From: Hirundichthys speculiger
Lineage: Eukaryota; Chordata; Actinopteri; Beloniformes; Exocoetidae
Assembly: GCA_018398805.1 (NCBI GenBank)
Contig: JAGFBZ010002843.1
Location: forward strand, 62,001 to 126,000
Direction of reading: 5' to 3'
DNA length: 64,000 nt
Part shown: piece by piece, positions 23,881 through 34,529 of the stretch
Layout: each line of letters starts with the position of its first letter
How positions within the stretch are numbered: the stretch's first letter is position 1
Program-made: the position numbers and the translations under genes
The notes under the pieces: model-generated
What the model saw: the letters and a program-made list of their open reading frames with translations, nothing else
The model's database searches: none
Told to the model about the DNA's origin: nothing

Positions 23881-24397
23881 TCTAGTTATGTGCATGCCAA
23901 GCAGTGGCATGCACATATTCTAATGCAGTAAAATGGCCCTCTGCGAAATCCAGGTTTGGACTGACTAGAGACAGTGGAATTAGGTGGTAACTGCCTTTTT
24001 TTTCTCTCTCCTCTTCTCACAGACACACATACACACGCAGGAGGAGCCGCACATGTGACTGCCTCCCCTGAAGCCCCGCCCCTTTCTGCCTGTTCTTCAG
24101 GCACAGTATATGATATATTATGAGAATGATCACAGCCTTGACTCACATATGAGCTTTAGTTCATCACATTCCTTATCAATATGATGTGGCTCCACCCTTT
24201 GCAGCATGAACACTTCCAGGAACTGTGTTTAATGGGGATTTTGGACCATTCTTCCAGAAGTGCATTTCTGAGGTCACACACTGATGTTGGCCCAGAAGGA
24301 CAATATCCCAGAAGTCTTCTATCAGGTTATCCGCTGACGGGCGGCTTAATTGGCGGCTTAATTGGCCACGCCTCAAAATTTCTCCGAAATTTTCTAG
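23881..24397 (+). mobile_element. hairpin-ended CTAG-terminated repeat, block A1
   Basis: It starts with a 13-bp hairpin (23887-23899 with 23905-23917; GTGCATGCC/GGCATGCAC) and ends in the hairpin AAAATTT-CTCCG-AAATTTT followed at once by CTAG (24394-24397). A 3' hairpin plus CTAG is the classical Helitron end, so a non-autonomous Helitron is the best reading. The body (23930-24390) is repeated at 29880-30325 in block B1. No coding capacity. Confidence 0.6.
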
Positions 24398-26268
24398 TTA
24401 TGTGCCTGCCGATGCATTGGCAGGCACATATTGTTCTGCAGTAAAATGGCCCAAAATGGCCCGCTGCGGGCCATAAAATGGCCCTCTGCGAAAATGCCCC
24501 TGCGAGGGCATCATGGGTTACCCTGCCCTCGCTATGGAAGAAAAAAATCAAAAAAAACCCAAAAAACGACTGAGAAAACAACAAAAAACGCGTTCGAGAA
24601 GGCGTATATTAGTATCCAGGATGGGTTTCCCTTTTTTTTTTTTTTCTTATTATTATTATTCCGCATCATTTTTTGTCCGTTAATAGGGGCATAACCGTAA
24701 GGTGCACACATGCATGGAATATATCAAAACGTAGGTCTCGACCGTACAATGTGTGCTATTACTTTTCTCCGTCAAAAGTGTTACCGTGGCGACGCTAGAC
24801 GCCAAAAACCGGTGAAAATCAGCCTTCTTTGGAGCTCTATAGCTCAGCCATATTTTATCGCAGAGATACCATTCAAACTTTAAACGGGTCACAAGACTTT
24901 GACCGATAACATACTGAAGCCGTGTATTGTTGTGATTTATCGTCTCTGAGAAATCGCGATTTACGTTTTATGATTTTTCAGACATGTCTCTGCACTCTAG
25001 TGACGTCATGCTTTTTTTTTTTTTGAGACATGCTTTTTTCTCTAGTGGGTTACTAGTGGGTAGCCTTGACATCACTGACCCTCCCTATGATGACCTCGAC
25101 CTTTGGGGGCGGAGTTTCACCATCACGCACGCCACGAATCCCACTTCTCAGCCGCTGTGTGGGCTAGAGACATGCTTTTTTCTCTAGTGGGTTACTAGTG
25201 GGTAGCCTTGACATCACTGACACTCCCTATGATGACCTCGACCTTTGGGGGCGGAGTTTCGCCATCACGCACGCCACGAATCCCACTTCTCAGCCTCTGT
25301 GTGGGCTAGAGACATGCTTTTTTCTCTAGTGGGTTACTAGTGGGTAGCCTTGACATCACTGACCCTCCCTATGATGACCTCGACCTTTGGGGGCGGAGTT
25401 TCGCCATCACGCACGCCACAAATCCCATTTCTCAGCCTCTGTGTGGGCTAGAGACATGCTATTTTCACTAGTGGGTTACTGGTGCGTAGGCTTGACATCA
25501 CTGACCCTTCCTATGATGACCTCTACCTTTGGGGGCAGAGTTTCGCCATCTCGTATGCCACGAATCCCACTTCTCAGCCTCTGTGTGGGCTAGAGACATG
25601 CTTTTTTCTCCAGTGGGTTACTAGTGGGTAGCCTTGACATCACTGACCCTGCCTATGATGACCTCGACCTTTGGGGGCGGAGTTTCACCATCACGCACGC
25701 CACGAATCCCATTTCTCAGCCTCTGTGTGGGCTAGAGACATGCTATTTTCTCTAGTGGGTTACTAGTGGGTAGCCTTAACTTCACTGACCCTCCCTATGA
25801 TGACATCGACCTTTGGGGGCGGAGTTTCGCCATCACGCACGCCACGAATCCCATTTCTCAGCCTCTGTGTGGGCTAGAGACATGCTATTTTCACTAGTGG
25901 GTTACTGGTGGGTAGGTTTGACATCACTGACCCTCCCTATTATGACCTCGACCTTTGGGGGCAAAGTTTCACCATTTAGTTCATCCCATTCCTAATCAAT
26001 ATGATGTGGCTCCACCCTTTGCAGCATGAACAGCTTCAACACTCCTAGGAAGTGTGGTTATTGGGGATTTTTGACCATTCTTCCAGAAGTGCATTTCTGA
26101 GGTCACACACTGATGTTGGCCCATGGAAATGTTGCATAAGAGCGTAACAGGTAACACGTCCAAACATGACCCTGCTCTGAAGATGGACGTGCATTAAGCA
26201 GCAGCAAGCGACAATAAATGTGCTGCAAGCAGGCATGCACATATCAAAATTTCTCCGGAATTTTCTAG
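24398..26268 (+). mobile_element. hairpin-ended CTAG-terminated repeat, block A2
   Basis: Joined directly to block A1. It starts with the hairpin 24399-24410/24419-24430 (GTGCCTGCC/GGCAGGCAC) and ends with an AAAATTT/AATTTT hairpin and CTAG at 26265-26268. It contains a segment (24520-24900) matching 28790-29150 of block B1, the 142-bp tandem array, and a tail (25976-26268) whose last 145 bp match block B2. Confidence 0.6.
25025..25975 (+). repeat. 142-bp tandem array, about 6.7 copies
   Basis: Units start GAGACATGC at 25025, 25167, 25309, 25451, 25593, 25735 and 25877, exactly 142 bp apart. Each unit contains TTACTAGTGGGTAGCC, TGACATCACTGACCCT, TGATGACCTCGACC and GGGGGCGGAGTTTC. Related units occur at about 42740-43170 inside the piggyBac-type MITE. 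Confidence 0.96.
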
Positions 26269-26622
26269 TTATTGAGGTTACTATTGTGGTATGGACTTTT
26301 CTTTTGTAGTTATGCATTTGTTCAAGTAGTTTGATCTATAGAGAAGTAAGTGGTAAGTATAGAGCATTAGTGATCGCATGGAGGAGGATTTAATACAAAA
26401 TTGAGAAAGGATATGAATGATTTTAAAGGGTTTGAAAATTGTGTTGTTTCCACATTTGTCATCAGATCTGTTTCATGTGTCACTTTGATACTCTACAGTA
26501 GAGGTTGTCGGAACTACCCGACAACCCGATAACCCTAGGTTCTGACTCGATCCGAATCAGGTCTCGGGTTCATTCAAAAGATGTGAGGTAGGGTTCGGGT
26601 CGGAATCGGTACAGTTAGGGCC
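26269..26622. other. no gene seen
   Basis: Sequence between block A2 and the TIR element. From about 26495 it is rich in GGGTTCGGGTC-like text that resumes after 27493, so 26495-26622 and 27493-27830 may be halves of one older repeat split by the TIR element. Confidence 0.35.
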
Positions 26623-27492
26623 AATTCCAATTCCTCTCTTAACCCTCAATCTCAACCCTCGCCCTTAACCCTCAATTTTTGGCCCTCAATCTTAACCCTT
26701 GAAAGTAAGTGTAAGGGCTATCTTGTGACTTAGAAATGGGACACCCCTTGAGTGCAGTTACGTCATCAGACTGAAATGTATCAGAGCCCGTGTTGTCTCT
26801 GTATTTCCTGAAATGACACAGGGATAACATTGAAAAGAGCGCTTTATAGTCTCTAAATAATATTAGCAAATAACACAATAGAGGATACATTATTCAGTCC
26901 TCCGTCACTACACAACAAGGTAAACAAGTAACGTGAAGCCGACAGCGGTCCAGGTCGGCTTCACGTTACTTGTACTCGTCGGTGGTCCCGGTCCGCCGGG
27001 ACCGGGACCGCCACGGTCGGCGGTCCCGGGATGGCGGACCGGTCCCGTCGGCGGTCCGGGTCGGCTTCACGTTACTTGTATACCTTATTGTGTAGTGACG
27101 GAGGACTGAATAATGTACCAGGACCACCGACGAGTACAACATGAAGCCGACGGGACCGCCGGTCCGGCAGCAAACATCGTAAAGTAAAAAAATAAATGTT
27201 ATGCAACAACGATGTTAATCCATGAAAAAAATCTCAAATAAACACAATAAAATGGTTTCGTAACATTTATATCTTTAAGATATACAAAGATACTTACGTT
27301 TGTAGCTAGCTTCTGGATAGCCCTTACTTCCAAGGGTGGTGTTGGAAAATCTTAATATTGAGGGCGATACAGCCCTCAAACACGTCCCTCAACTTGACTT
27401 CCCTTAGAATTGGGACAGCACTTGCCCTTAGCGGGAACGCGCATTTTTGAGATTGAGGGTTGAGATTGAGGGTTAAGGGAGGAATTGGAATT
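26623..27492. mobile_element. DNA transposon-like element with about 35-bp terminal inverted repeats
   Basis: The left end starts AATTCCAATTCCT followed by CTCTTAACCCTCAATCTCAA. The right end, reverse-complemented, reads the same with about one mismatch. GGGTTGAGATTGAGGGTTAA-type repeats are doubled at both ends. The element is 870 bp with no coding capacity. No clear target-site duplication was found, so the superfamily is unknown. Confidence 0.7.
26887..27116. repeat. nested GC-rich palindrome
   Basis: The 57-bp outer arms (26887-26943 and 27060-27116) are near-perfect reverse complements. Inside, 26924-26943 also pairs with 26954-26973. The core (about 26980-27059) is a mass of GGTCCCGG/CCGGGACC self-complementary text, unlike the AT-rich surroundings. 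Confidence 0.9.
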
Positions 27493-28693
27493 CACTCTTA
27501 GTCTCGGGTCCAATCGGCGCTCTTTGACAGGCTGGGTCTGCGTTGACTCGAGAGAGGTAAAGATATCTGAGGTGGCGGCTGTCACTCAGCCCCCCTTCCC
27601 CTTCCCCTGGGCTGGATTGTCTTGGTTCTGTTCTGGTAACTTGGTTTGGTTCTTGGTCGGAAATTAAAGACTTGGCCTGGGTCAGTTCAGGGTCCAAATA
27701 TTTTGGGTCCATTCGGGTTCAGAGTAACGGACTTATGATAATAGCTTGGATCGGGTTGGTTTCGGGTTGAATTTTTACGGGTTAATTCGGGTTCGAGTCC
27801 ATGAAAGTGGACCTGTGGATATGTCTAGTTGGCGCATAGTGCCAGTCGGTCAGATTGCAAGTGTTGCCCATTCTGTAGTGAGGTAAGTCGTTATGGTTGT
27901 TGCAGTAGTCACTACAATTCACAGTTTTAAATTTCAAAACTGCTGTTTCTTCTGTGTCTGAAATGACCTTATCTTTATCCGCAATTGATTTTGGGGTTGC
28001 CATCTGAGCAGTCGTGGTGTAGACTTTGATTATAAGTTGTTATCATTTTTGAGAATAGATTGGTAATATAGAATATCGTCATATATTCGGGTCAATATTT
28101 AAATTTTGTTATCAAAATAATTTATAGTATAAAAAATTAGTTTCATTTTAGTTGATTTGGAACAGTGTTTTGTGGTTATTTATATTTTTTATAAATGGGT
28201 TAGTTCATATATGTAGGTTATGATAGTTGATATTTACTATATTTAGTTGCTTCCTACTCTTTGCGCAACGTTCTTTTCAATTGTCAGTCAACATTTCAGG
28301 TATCGGTCTGTAAAGTGTCCATTGATAACATGTTTTGATTGAAGTTGCATACTTAGTCTATGTTAATATTGTATTAACTGTATTTTTATTCAATCTTATT
28401 ATCTTCATATATAAAAAATGTACGTTAATTCCCTGCATATAAGCATGCGAGTTTGTTAGAAGCATTAATACAGTAGGTTAGTAGCCAAATTTTGGTAAAG
28501 TTCTATTCGAAATCACTTTCCTCATTTTGTCTTACCATCTTGGGCAGGTTGAATGCATATCCTGTTTAAGATTCGAGCGTTAAAGTTTTTCATGTGTCAA
28601 AATGTATTTATTCACATTTGAATAGATAGAATGTTTTTTTTAATTTATAAGACTACAATTAAAGTTGGATAATAAATTAAATGGTTGTAATAG
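27493..28693. other. no gene seen
   Basis: The first 340 bp look like the second half of an older repeat (see 26269-26622). The rest is AT-rich with no supportable frame. Confidence 0.4.
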
Positions 28694-30330
28694 TAGTTAT
28701 GTGCATGCCAATGCATTGGCAGCACATATTGTTATGCAGTACTCAGCCGTCTTAATACCCAAGATGGGGCATCTTGGGTTACACCGCCCTCGCTATGGAA
28801 GAAAAAAAAAAAAAACAAAAACAAAAAACGACTGAGAAAACGACAAAAAATGCGTTCGAGAAGGCGTATATTAGTATCCAGGATGGGTTTCCCTTTTTTT
28901 CTTATTCTGCATCATTATTTGGCCATTAATAGGGGCATAACCGTAAGGTGCACACATGCATGAAATATATCAAAACGTAGGTCACGACCGTGCGATGTGT
29001 GCTATTACTTTTCTCCATCAAAAATGTTACCGTGGCGACGCTAGACGCCAAAAATGTTGAAAATCGTCCCATAGGAATGAATGGGATTTTGACGGATACG
29101 GATTTATCGCAGAGACACCATTCAAACTTTAAACGGGTCACAAGACATTGACCTATAACATATTGAAGCCGTGTTTTGTTGTGATTTACAGTCTTTGAGA
29201 ATTTGCGATTTACGTTTTATGATTTTTACAAAATCTTCAGAATCCTGTCCTCACTCTAGTGATGTCATCACGCAGCTCCGAGGAGAGAAGAAAAAAACTT
29301 TTTAAACCTGCCTTTTCCTCTTTCACGTCCACTCCTTCTGCTCAACCTACATAAATTATACATTAAAACTTTGTCCTCTTTCAGATGATGTGACTTTTGT
29401 GTCTGTGTGGTGTTTAGTTTTCTGTCAAATCAACCTAGAGTTCAAGGTGGTCCTTCCCGGCTCCAGTTTATTTCAATGGGGGAAATTCTGATTTCTCTCG
29501 TCTGACAGGAAAAACTTTCATGTTTTTACACTGGCGTAATTTAAAAACCGTAGGCATTTGAGAAACAAAAGATATATCTCTGTAATCCTGAAAGCCTTGT
29601 GGCGCTCACGGTTCAATAATTTTTTCAAAAACGTATTCGGTATTTGAATTACAGCAGTTTGTTCGGGACATGGAAAATCGGACTTTGACAGAATCGACAG
29701 CCTACTGGTCCAGAGGCTAAACTTATACTTTTTAAAACTGCTCTATTTTAAAAATGGAAAACATAGAGGAAATAAGAAATATATCTGTGGGTAGCTGAAA
29801 GCCTTGTGGCGCTTCCGGTTCAAGAATTTCTTCAAAAACATATTCAGTATTTGAATTACAGCCGTTTGTTCGGACACAGAAATCCAGGTTTGGACTGACT
29901 GGACAGTGTAATTAGGAGGTCGCTGCCTTTTTTTTCCTCTCTCCTCTTCTCACAGACACACATACACACACTGGAGGAGCCGCACATGTGACTGCCTCCC
30001 CTGAAGCCCCGCCCCTTTCTGCCTGTTCTTCAGGCACAGTATATGATATATTATGAGAATGATCACAGCCTTGACTCACATATAAGCTTTAGTTCATCCC
30101 ATTCCTAATCAATATGATGTGGCTCCACCCTTTGCAGCATGAACACTTCCAGGAACCGTGTTTAATGGGGATTTTGGACCATTCTTCCACAAGTGCATTT
30201 CTGAGGTCACACACTGATGTTGGCCCAGAAGGTCAACATCCCAGAAGTCTTCTATCAGGTTATCCGCTGACGGGCGGCTGAATTGGCGGCTTAATTGGCC
30301 ACGCCACAAAATTTCTCCGAAATTTTCTAG
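28694..30330 (+). mobile_element. hairpin-ended CTAG-terminated repeat, block B1
   Basis: It opens with the GTGCATGCC/GGCAGCAC hairpin (right arm short by one base) and ends with AAAATTT-CTCCG-AAATTTT and CTAG (30327-30330). 28790-29150 matches 24520-24900, and 29880-30325 matches 23935-24390. It also holds a 207-bp-offset internal duplication (29590 and 29797, both starting GAAAGCCTTGTGGCGCT). Confidence 0.6.
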
Positions 30331-30775
30331 TTATGTGCATGCCAATGCATTGGCAGTACTGCAAAGCAGAGGGCCATTTTACACAGGTTACACCGCCCTC
30401 GCTATGGAAGAAAAAAAAACAAAAAAAAACAAAAAGTACCTGACAGGCTGCAGCTCGTGTCGTTATCATGGAAACACAGCAGAGCTCTGTGTGTAACTGT
30501 CAATCAGGGTTAGGGTTAGGGTTTGCTCAAAGACTTATGTTGAAGGATTTTCAGTACTTTGGAAATGCTGTTTTACATTCTAGTAATAATATTATGAGAC
30601 CAACTTCACTGTCATCTTTTATGGCTTCATGGAAATGTTGCATAAGAGCGTGACAGGTAACACGTCCAAACATGACCCTGCTCTGAAGACGGACGTGCAT
30701 TAAGCAGCAGCAAGCGACAATAAATGTGCTGCAAGCGGGCATGCACATCTCAAAATTTCTTGAGGAATTTTCTAG
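30331..30775 (+). mobile_element. hairpin-ended CTAG-terminated repeat, block B2
   Basis: It follows B1 head to tail. The 5' hairpin is broken in its right arm. The 3' end (30626-30775) matches 26125-26268 of block A2 and closes with an AAAATTTC/GGAATTTT hairpin and CTAG (30772-30775). Confidence 0.55.
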
Positions 30776-31149
30776 TTTTGTTATTGTTACTATGTAGTTA
30801 TATAAAATATGCTACTATATATGAGTAAGTATTGTCTAAACATTTTCATTCCTTGTTAAGGTGTTATTTAATGATGGTGTAATATTTGTTTATAGGTACT
30901 AGGTTTTATTATTTAGTTATGGGTGTTTAATATGCTATATTGACAGAAATTTATGACTTACCATCAGGATTTCAGTGGTTGTCGAATGTAGACAGGAGTT
31001 CTCAATAAAGCTGTAGGTGGATCCTTTAAGATTAGATACTTTATTTGGTTTGTGATGTCACCATGTAGGTAAAGAGCTATTGGCTAATGCTATTTTTTGT
31101 TGGCAGGTTTGGGCGGTGCTTATGTCAAGTACTTTTGCGTGGATTCTTT
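30776..31149. other. no gene seen
   Basis: AT-rich; nothing supportable. Confidence 0.4.
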
Positions 31150-31860
31150 TACCTTGTCAAGGTGGTTATGTTTTTGCTGGCATTAAGCTGTCTGTCTCTC
31201 TGTGTTCAAGATAACTCAAAAGTTATGGATGGATTTTCATGAATTTTTTTGGAGTTGTCAGAATATGAATAGCAAGAACTGATTTCATTTTGGCTGTGAT
31301 TTGGAAGCAATCTTGGATTCTGGATCACTTTTAAATTTTTGATAATTTTGTGGTCAATGGATCCAAAAATTCTTTTTCATTGAAAGTTTTTTTAAATTAG
31401 TCATAATTGTTGCTCTATCTTTACATATAATCAATGTATTGACAATAATACAGCACAGTAAATGGTTCATTATATGTAATGACAGCTCTCATGTATTTTT
31501 AGTACGCATAGATTTATAAAGATATTTTATTTTATGACAGTTTTGTGAATTTATTGACATGTCATTTCAGGTTTGTTAAATGAGTTTTATATAATTAAAA
31601 CTAGAATGGTACTTGGAGAGTGCAGACACCTCCCAAGTGAATCTGAAAGTGATACACAATCCAGGATTTCTTTTGGATCACACCCAAAATGAAATCAGTT
31701 CTTCCTTTTCATATTTTTGACAACTAATGAAAATGTCATTAAATTTCATCCATAGTTTTTGCGTTATTTTGAATATAGACAAACAAACAATCAGACATAT
31801 AAATGCTGGCAAAAGATAACCTCTTTGGTTATCTTTTGCCAGCATTAATGAGAATGCTGT
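31150..31860. repeat. inverted pair of an interspersed repeat with a 20-bp hairpin end
   Basis: 31150-31370 (plus) and 31600-31860 (minus) are diverged copies of one repeat in opposite orientation. Shared text includes ACTGATTTCATTTTG and CTGGAT/CTGGATT with TATCACTTT. The right copy ends in a perfect hairpin, 31802-31821 with 31827-31846 (GCTGGCAAAAGATAACC). A third copy of the inner part lies at 48868-48990 inside another element. Confidence 0.7.
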
Positions 31861-32165
31861 TACCACACCAATTTCATTAGTAGTGTAAGAAAACAGTTTA
31901 CCTTTTGGTATGTGTTGTTGTGTAAAAAGTAAATAAAATTTTGATTGATTTTCAAATCAATATTTATTGTTTTCACAATTGTTATAAAATGTCACACATA
32001 CTTGTTGTGTATCAGTTGTTACAACATTTATATTGCATTACAACATATGTTTTGAATGTTGTAAACATATACATAAATTAGAATATTTTTTTTATTGTCA
32101 TTATTCAAAACATCTATATTAAATAGAGAGTAGGTGATGAGCTAAAATCATCATGCACGTAGTGA

Positions 32166-32945
32166 TCATTGATGGTAACAGAAGTGCCAAAGAAATTTCT
32201 TGAAATATGTGAACAGTTTCTGTTTTCCCTCATGTGTCAGATGTAATCCATCTCTTTTATACAGATGTTTCATAGGTTTACCTCCAGTCAAAAATAATTT
32301 GTTGCTTTTTAGGAAAATCACATTAGATGTAGTCATAAAGTATGTTTCCATAAAACAATTGATTTTTTTAACTTTAACTTTGCTTTTGTAGTCATCGCAT
32401 GGTCTGGGTAAAATTGCAGACATCGCAAAGTAACAGTCTTTTGGCATTTATCCTGTATATGTTCAATTAGTTTCTGCATTTGTTGTAGAAAAGGTGACAA
32501 TTCTCTTGAAATAACATTGATTCCAATGTGAACAATGATCAAAATTTCATGTTTTAGGTGGTGGAAGTGATACACATGTTGGGATAAGCTGCGAGCCAAA
32601 AATGTCCCAGGATGAACATAAGCATTGATGTTGTTGATATGGTCTGTGATTCCACGGCATATGGAATCTGTGAGGAAGGCAATGTTTATTCCTGCAATGA
32701 TAAACAATAAACAAATTAAAACCAAATAAGCAAGTATTGCATGCAAATATAAAAGGTAGAAAGTATTGTTCATACCTGGTCTGACAGAGAAAGTTTTTCC
32801 AGTGAATGTTAACAAAATTGGTACAGATGTTTCACCTTAATAAAAGACATGTTAAATGACATTTTTGATTATTGTCTGTTTGTCAGCATTTAACTTGGTT
32901 AAAGGGATATTTTATATAGTGAATCAACGTACCTGAGGTATTCAT
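32166..32945 (-). pseudogene. SGNH/GDSL hydrolase-like gene, three exons, frameshifted
   Basis: Minus-strand gene model: exon 1 32945-32933 (ATG, four codons and one base), exon 2 32835-32776, exon 3 32691-32166, with GT...AG introns of 97 and 84 bp. The 84-bp intron is a multiple of three, so unspliced text also stays open. Exon 3 shows an SGNH layout: LTDSICRGI (block I, Asp-Ser), IVHIGINVI (block III-like, Gly-x-Asn), SAILPRP, and YKRDGLHLTHEG (block V, Asp-x-x-His). A single frame change near 32440 separates the first half from the DGLHL half. Similar SGNH proteins are encoded by several fish mobile elements, so a transposon accessory gene is more likely than a host enzyme. The host element is not identified. 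Confidence 0.55.
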
Positions 32946-33587
32946 GATTGTCTTTAAAAGTTCTGTTTCTTTTAAGTTGTGATACCAAATCAGACTGACT
33001 GCAGAAAGTAGTGGTTTCTTTCTTCCATTGTGGTCAAACCACACCCACTACATGTGTGTCAAAAAAAGGAAGTGATATAGGTATGTAAAATGTGTCAATA
33101 CTGTGATAGCAGTTTACTGGATTGATCTTAATATATGACATTTCTAATCTGACATATATTTAGTTTAGTTCAGTAGTCTAAATAATATAAGTAAATTATG
33201 TTTAATTATTGGATGTTGATCACTGTATTGTCAAGCTAATATTAAAATATTTAGACTACATTAAATTTTCTGTGTAATATGAATGTTATAAAAGTACCTA
33301 TAATCAGATAATAGGTTATTGTAAAAATGTACAAAATTATTTCAGTATATGTAGTTAATATTTCCTAAATAATTGATGCTTTGTTACGACTTCTGGTAGT
33401 TGGAAATAGAGAAAATAGTTTTTTCACTATTTATAGGTAGTTTTAGGTATTCGAATTAAATATATGATTTAAAATTTAACTTTGAGAATACATTTGGATT
33501 GAATGATCAATAAGTATCATTTTTTTTAGATTTAATTGGAAGAAAGATCAGTATGTAATCATACTATGCATTACAATACATTATTAT
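32946..33587. other. no gene seen
   Basis: AT-rich; may hold the promoter of the SGNH-like gene, with no specific signal. Confidence 0.4.
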
Positions 33588-34310
33588 GTCTGGGGACTTC
33601 AACCATACCTTGCTTTTCACCACTCTCCTCAATTTCACCCATTATGTTGACTGCCACACAAGGGACAACAGAACCTTGGACTTGCTGTTTGCCAACACAA
33701 AGGAGGATTACAGTTTACACCCTTCTCCTTGCTTGGCCGCTCAGACCACAACCTTGTCATCCTTCACCCCACATACACCCCCATGGCGAAGAGGAAACCC
33801 CTTATCAAGAAGGTGATAAGGATGTGGTCTGAGGACTGCAGTGATGTCCTGAGAGATTGCTTTGTCTGTACAGACTGGCAGGAACTCTGCAGACCCCATA
33901 GTGAGGACATCAACTCCCTCACCCACCCATCAACTTCTGCATGGAGAACACTGTGCTGACCCAGAAGGTGTGGTGCTTCTCCAACAACAAACTGGGAGTG
34001 ACCTCGGAGCTGAAAGCCCTGCTGAATAAGAAGAAGAGGGCTTTCAAATCCGGGAACAAAGAGGAGCTGAGGAGGTTGCAAAAGGATCTTAAACTCAAGA
34101 TCCGGATGGGCAAGGAGAGCCTCAGGAGGGAGATGGAGGAACAGCTCTAGCAGAGCAAAGTCAGAGAAGTCTGGAGAAGTATGGATAAGATCTCTGGCCA
34201 CTTTGAGGACATCGGAGGAGTCACAACTTCTGCTGTCTGGGGGTGGGCTGACGACCTGGATATGTTTTTCAATAGATTCGGCTCTGGGTCACTTAGGACG
34301 TCTATCACCT
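33588..34310 (+). mobile_element. CR1/Rex1-type LINE fragment, endonuclease end and linker
   Basis: Plus-strand fragment starting inside the endonuclease at MSGDFNHTLLF. It continues through RTLDLLFANTK, the SDHN segment, then the linker before RT with KVWCFSNNKLGVTSELKALL and KKRAFKSGNKEELRRLQ. Several frame changes (near 33730 and 33940) and a stop at 34148-34150 show decay. It stops around the FFNRFGSGS motif before the RT proper. The right end runs into the 219-bp direct repeat. Confidence 0.75.
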
Positions 34311-34529
34311 CCCATCTCCCATCAATCCCCCTTTGCATGCTGCCCCATCAGTGTGGAGTCGGTCTTATGTCCTGGGTCGTTAAATGGTCTTTTTATCTGT
34401 ATTGCTTGTGTGGACATGAACATTTAAATTTATATGAGTTTACATGCTGTCTGAGGTTTTCTTCTTGATGACTCATGAACAATCCAGGATGTCTGTCAAA
34501 GAACAGTCTTCAAATTTTGGTATGTTAAG
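34311..34529 (+). repeat. 219-bp direct repeat, left copy
   Basis: No difference from 37510-37728 was seen by eye. Starts CCCATCTCCCATCAATC, ends TTTTGGTATGTTAAG. It brackets the Hero-like LINE and behaves as a very long target-site duplication. Confidence 0.93.

Noticed and set aside
24984..25995. Repeated short open frames over the 142-bp array
   Set aside because: The same peptide text recurs with each repeat unit; the period is not a multiple of three and frames break.
30506..30525. GGGTTAGGGTTAGGG as an interstitial telomere repeat
   Set aside because: Only about three units, within a mobile repeat; too short to argue a telomere or fusion point.
23881..30775. CRISPR-like array reading of the spaced repeats
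   Set aside because: Repeats are tandem or dispersed mobile sequence in a eukaryotic genome; no short direct repeat with unique spacers.
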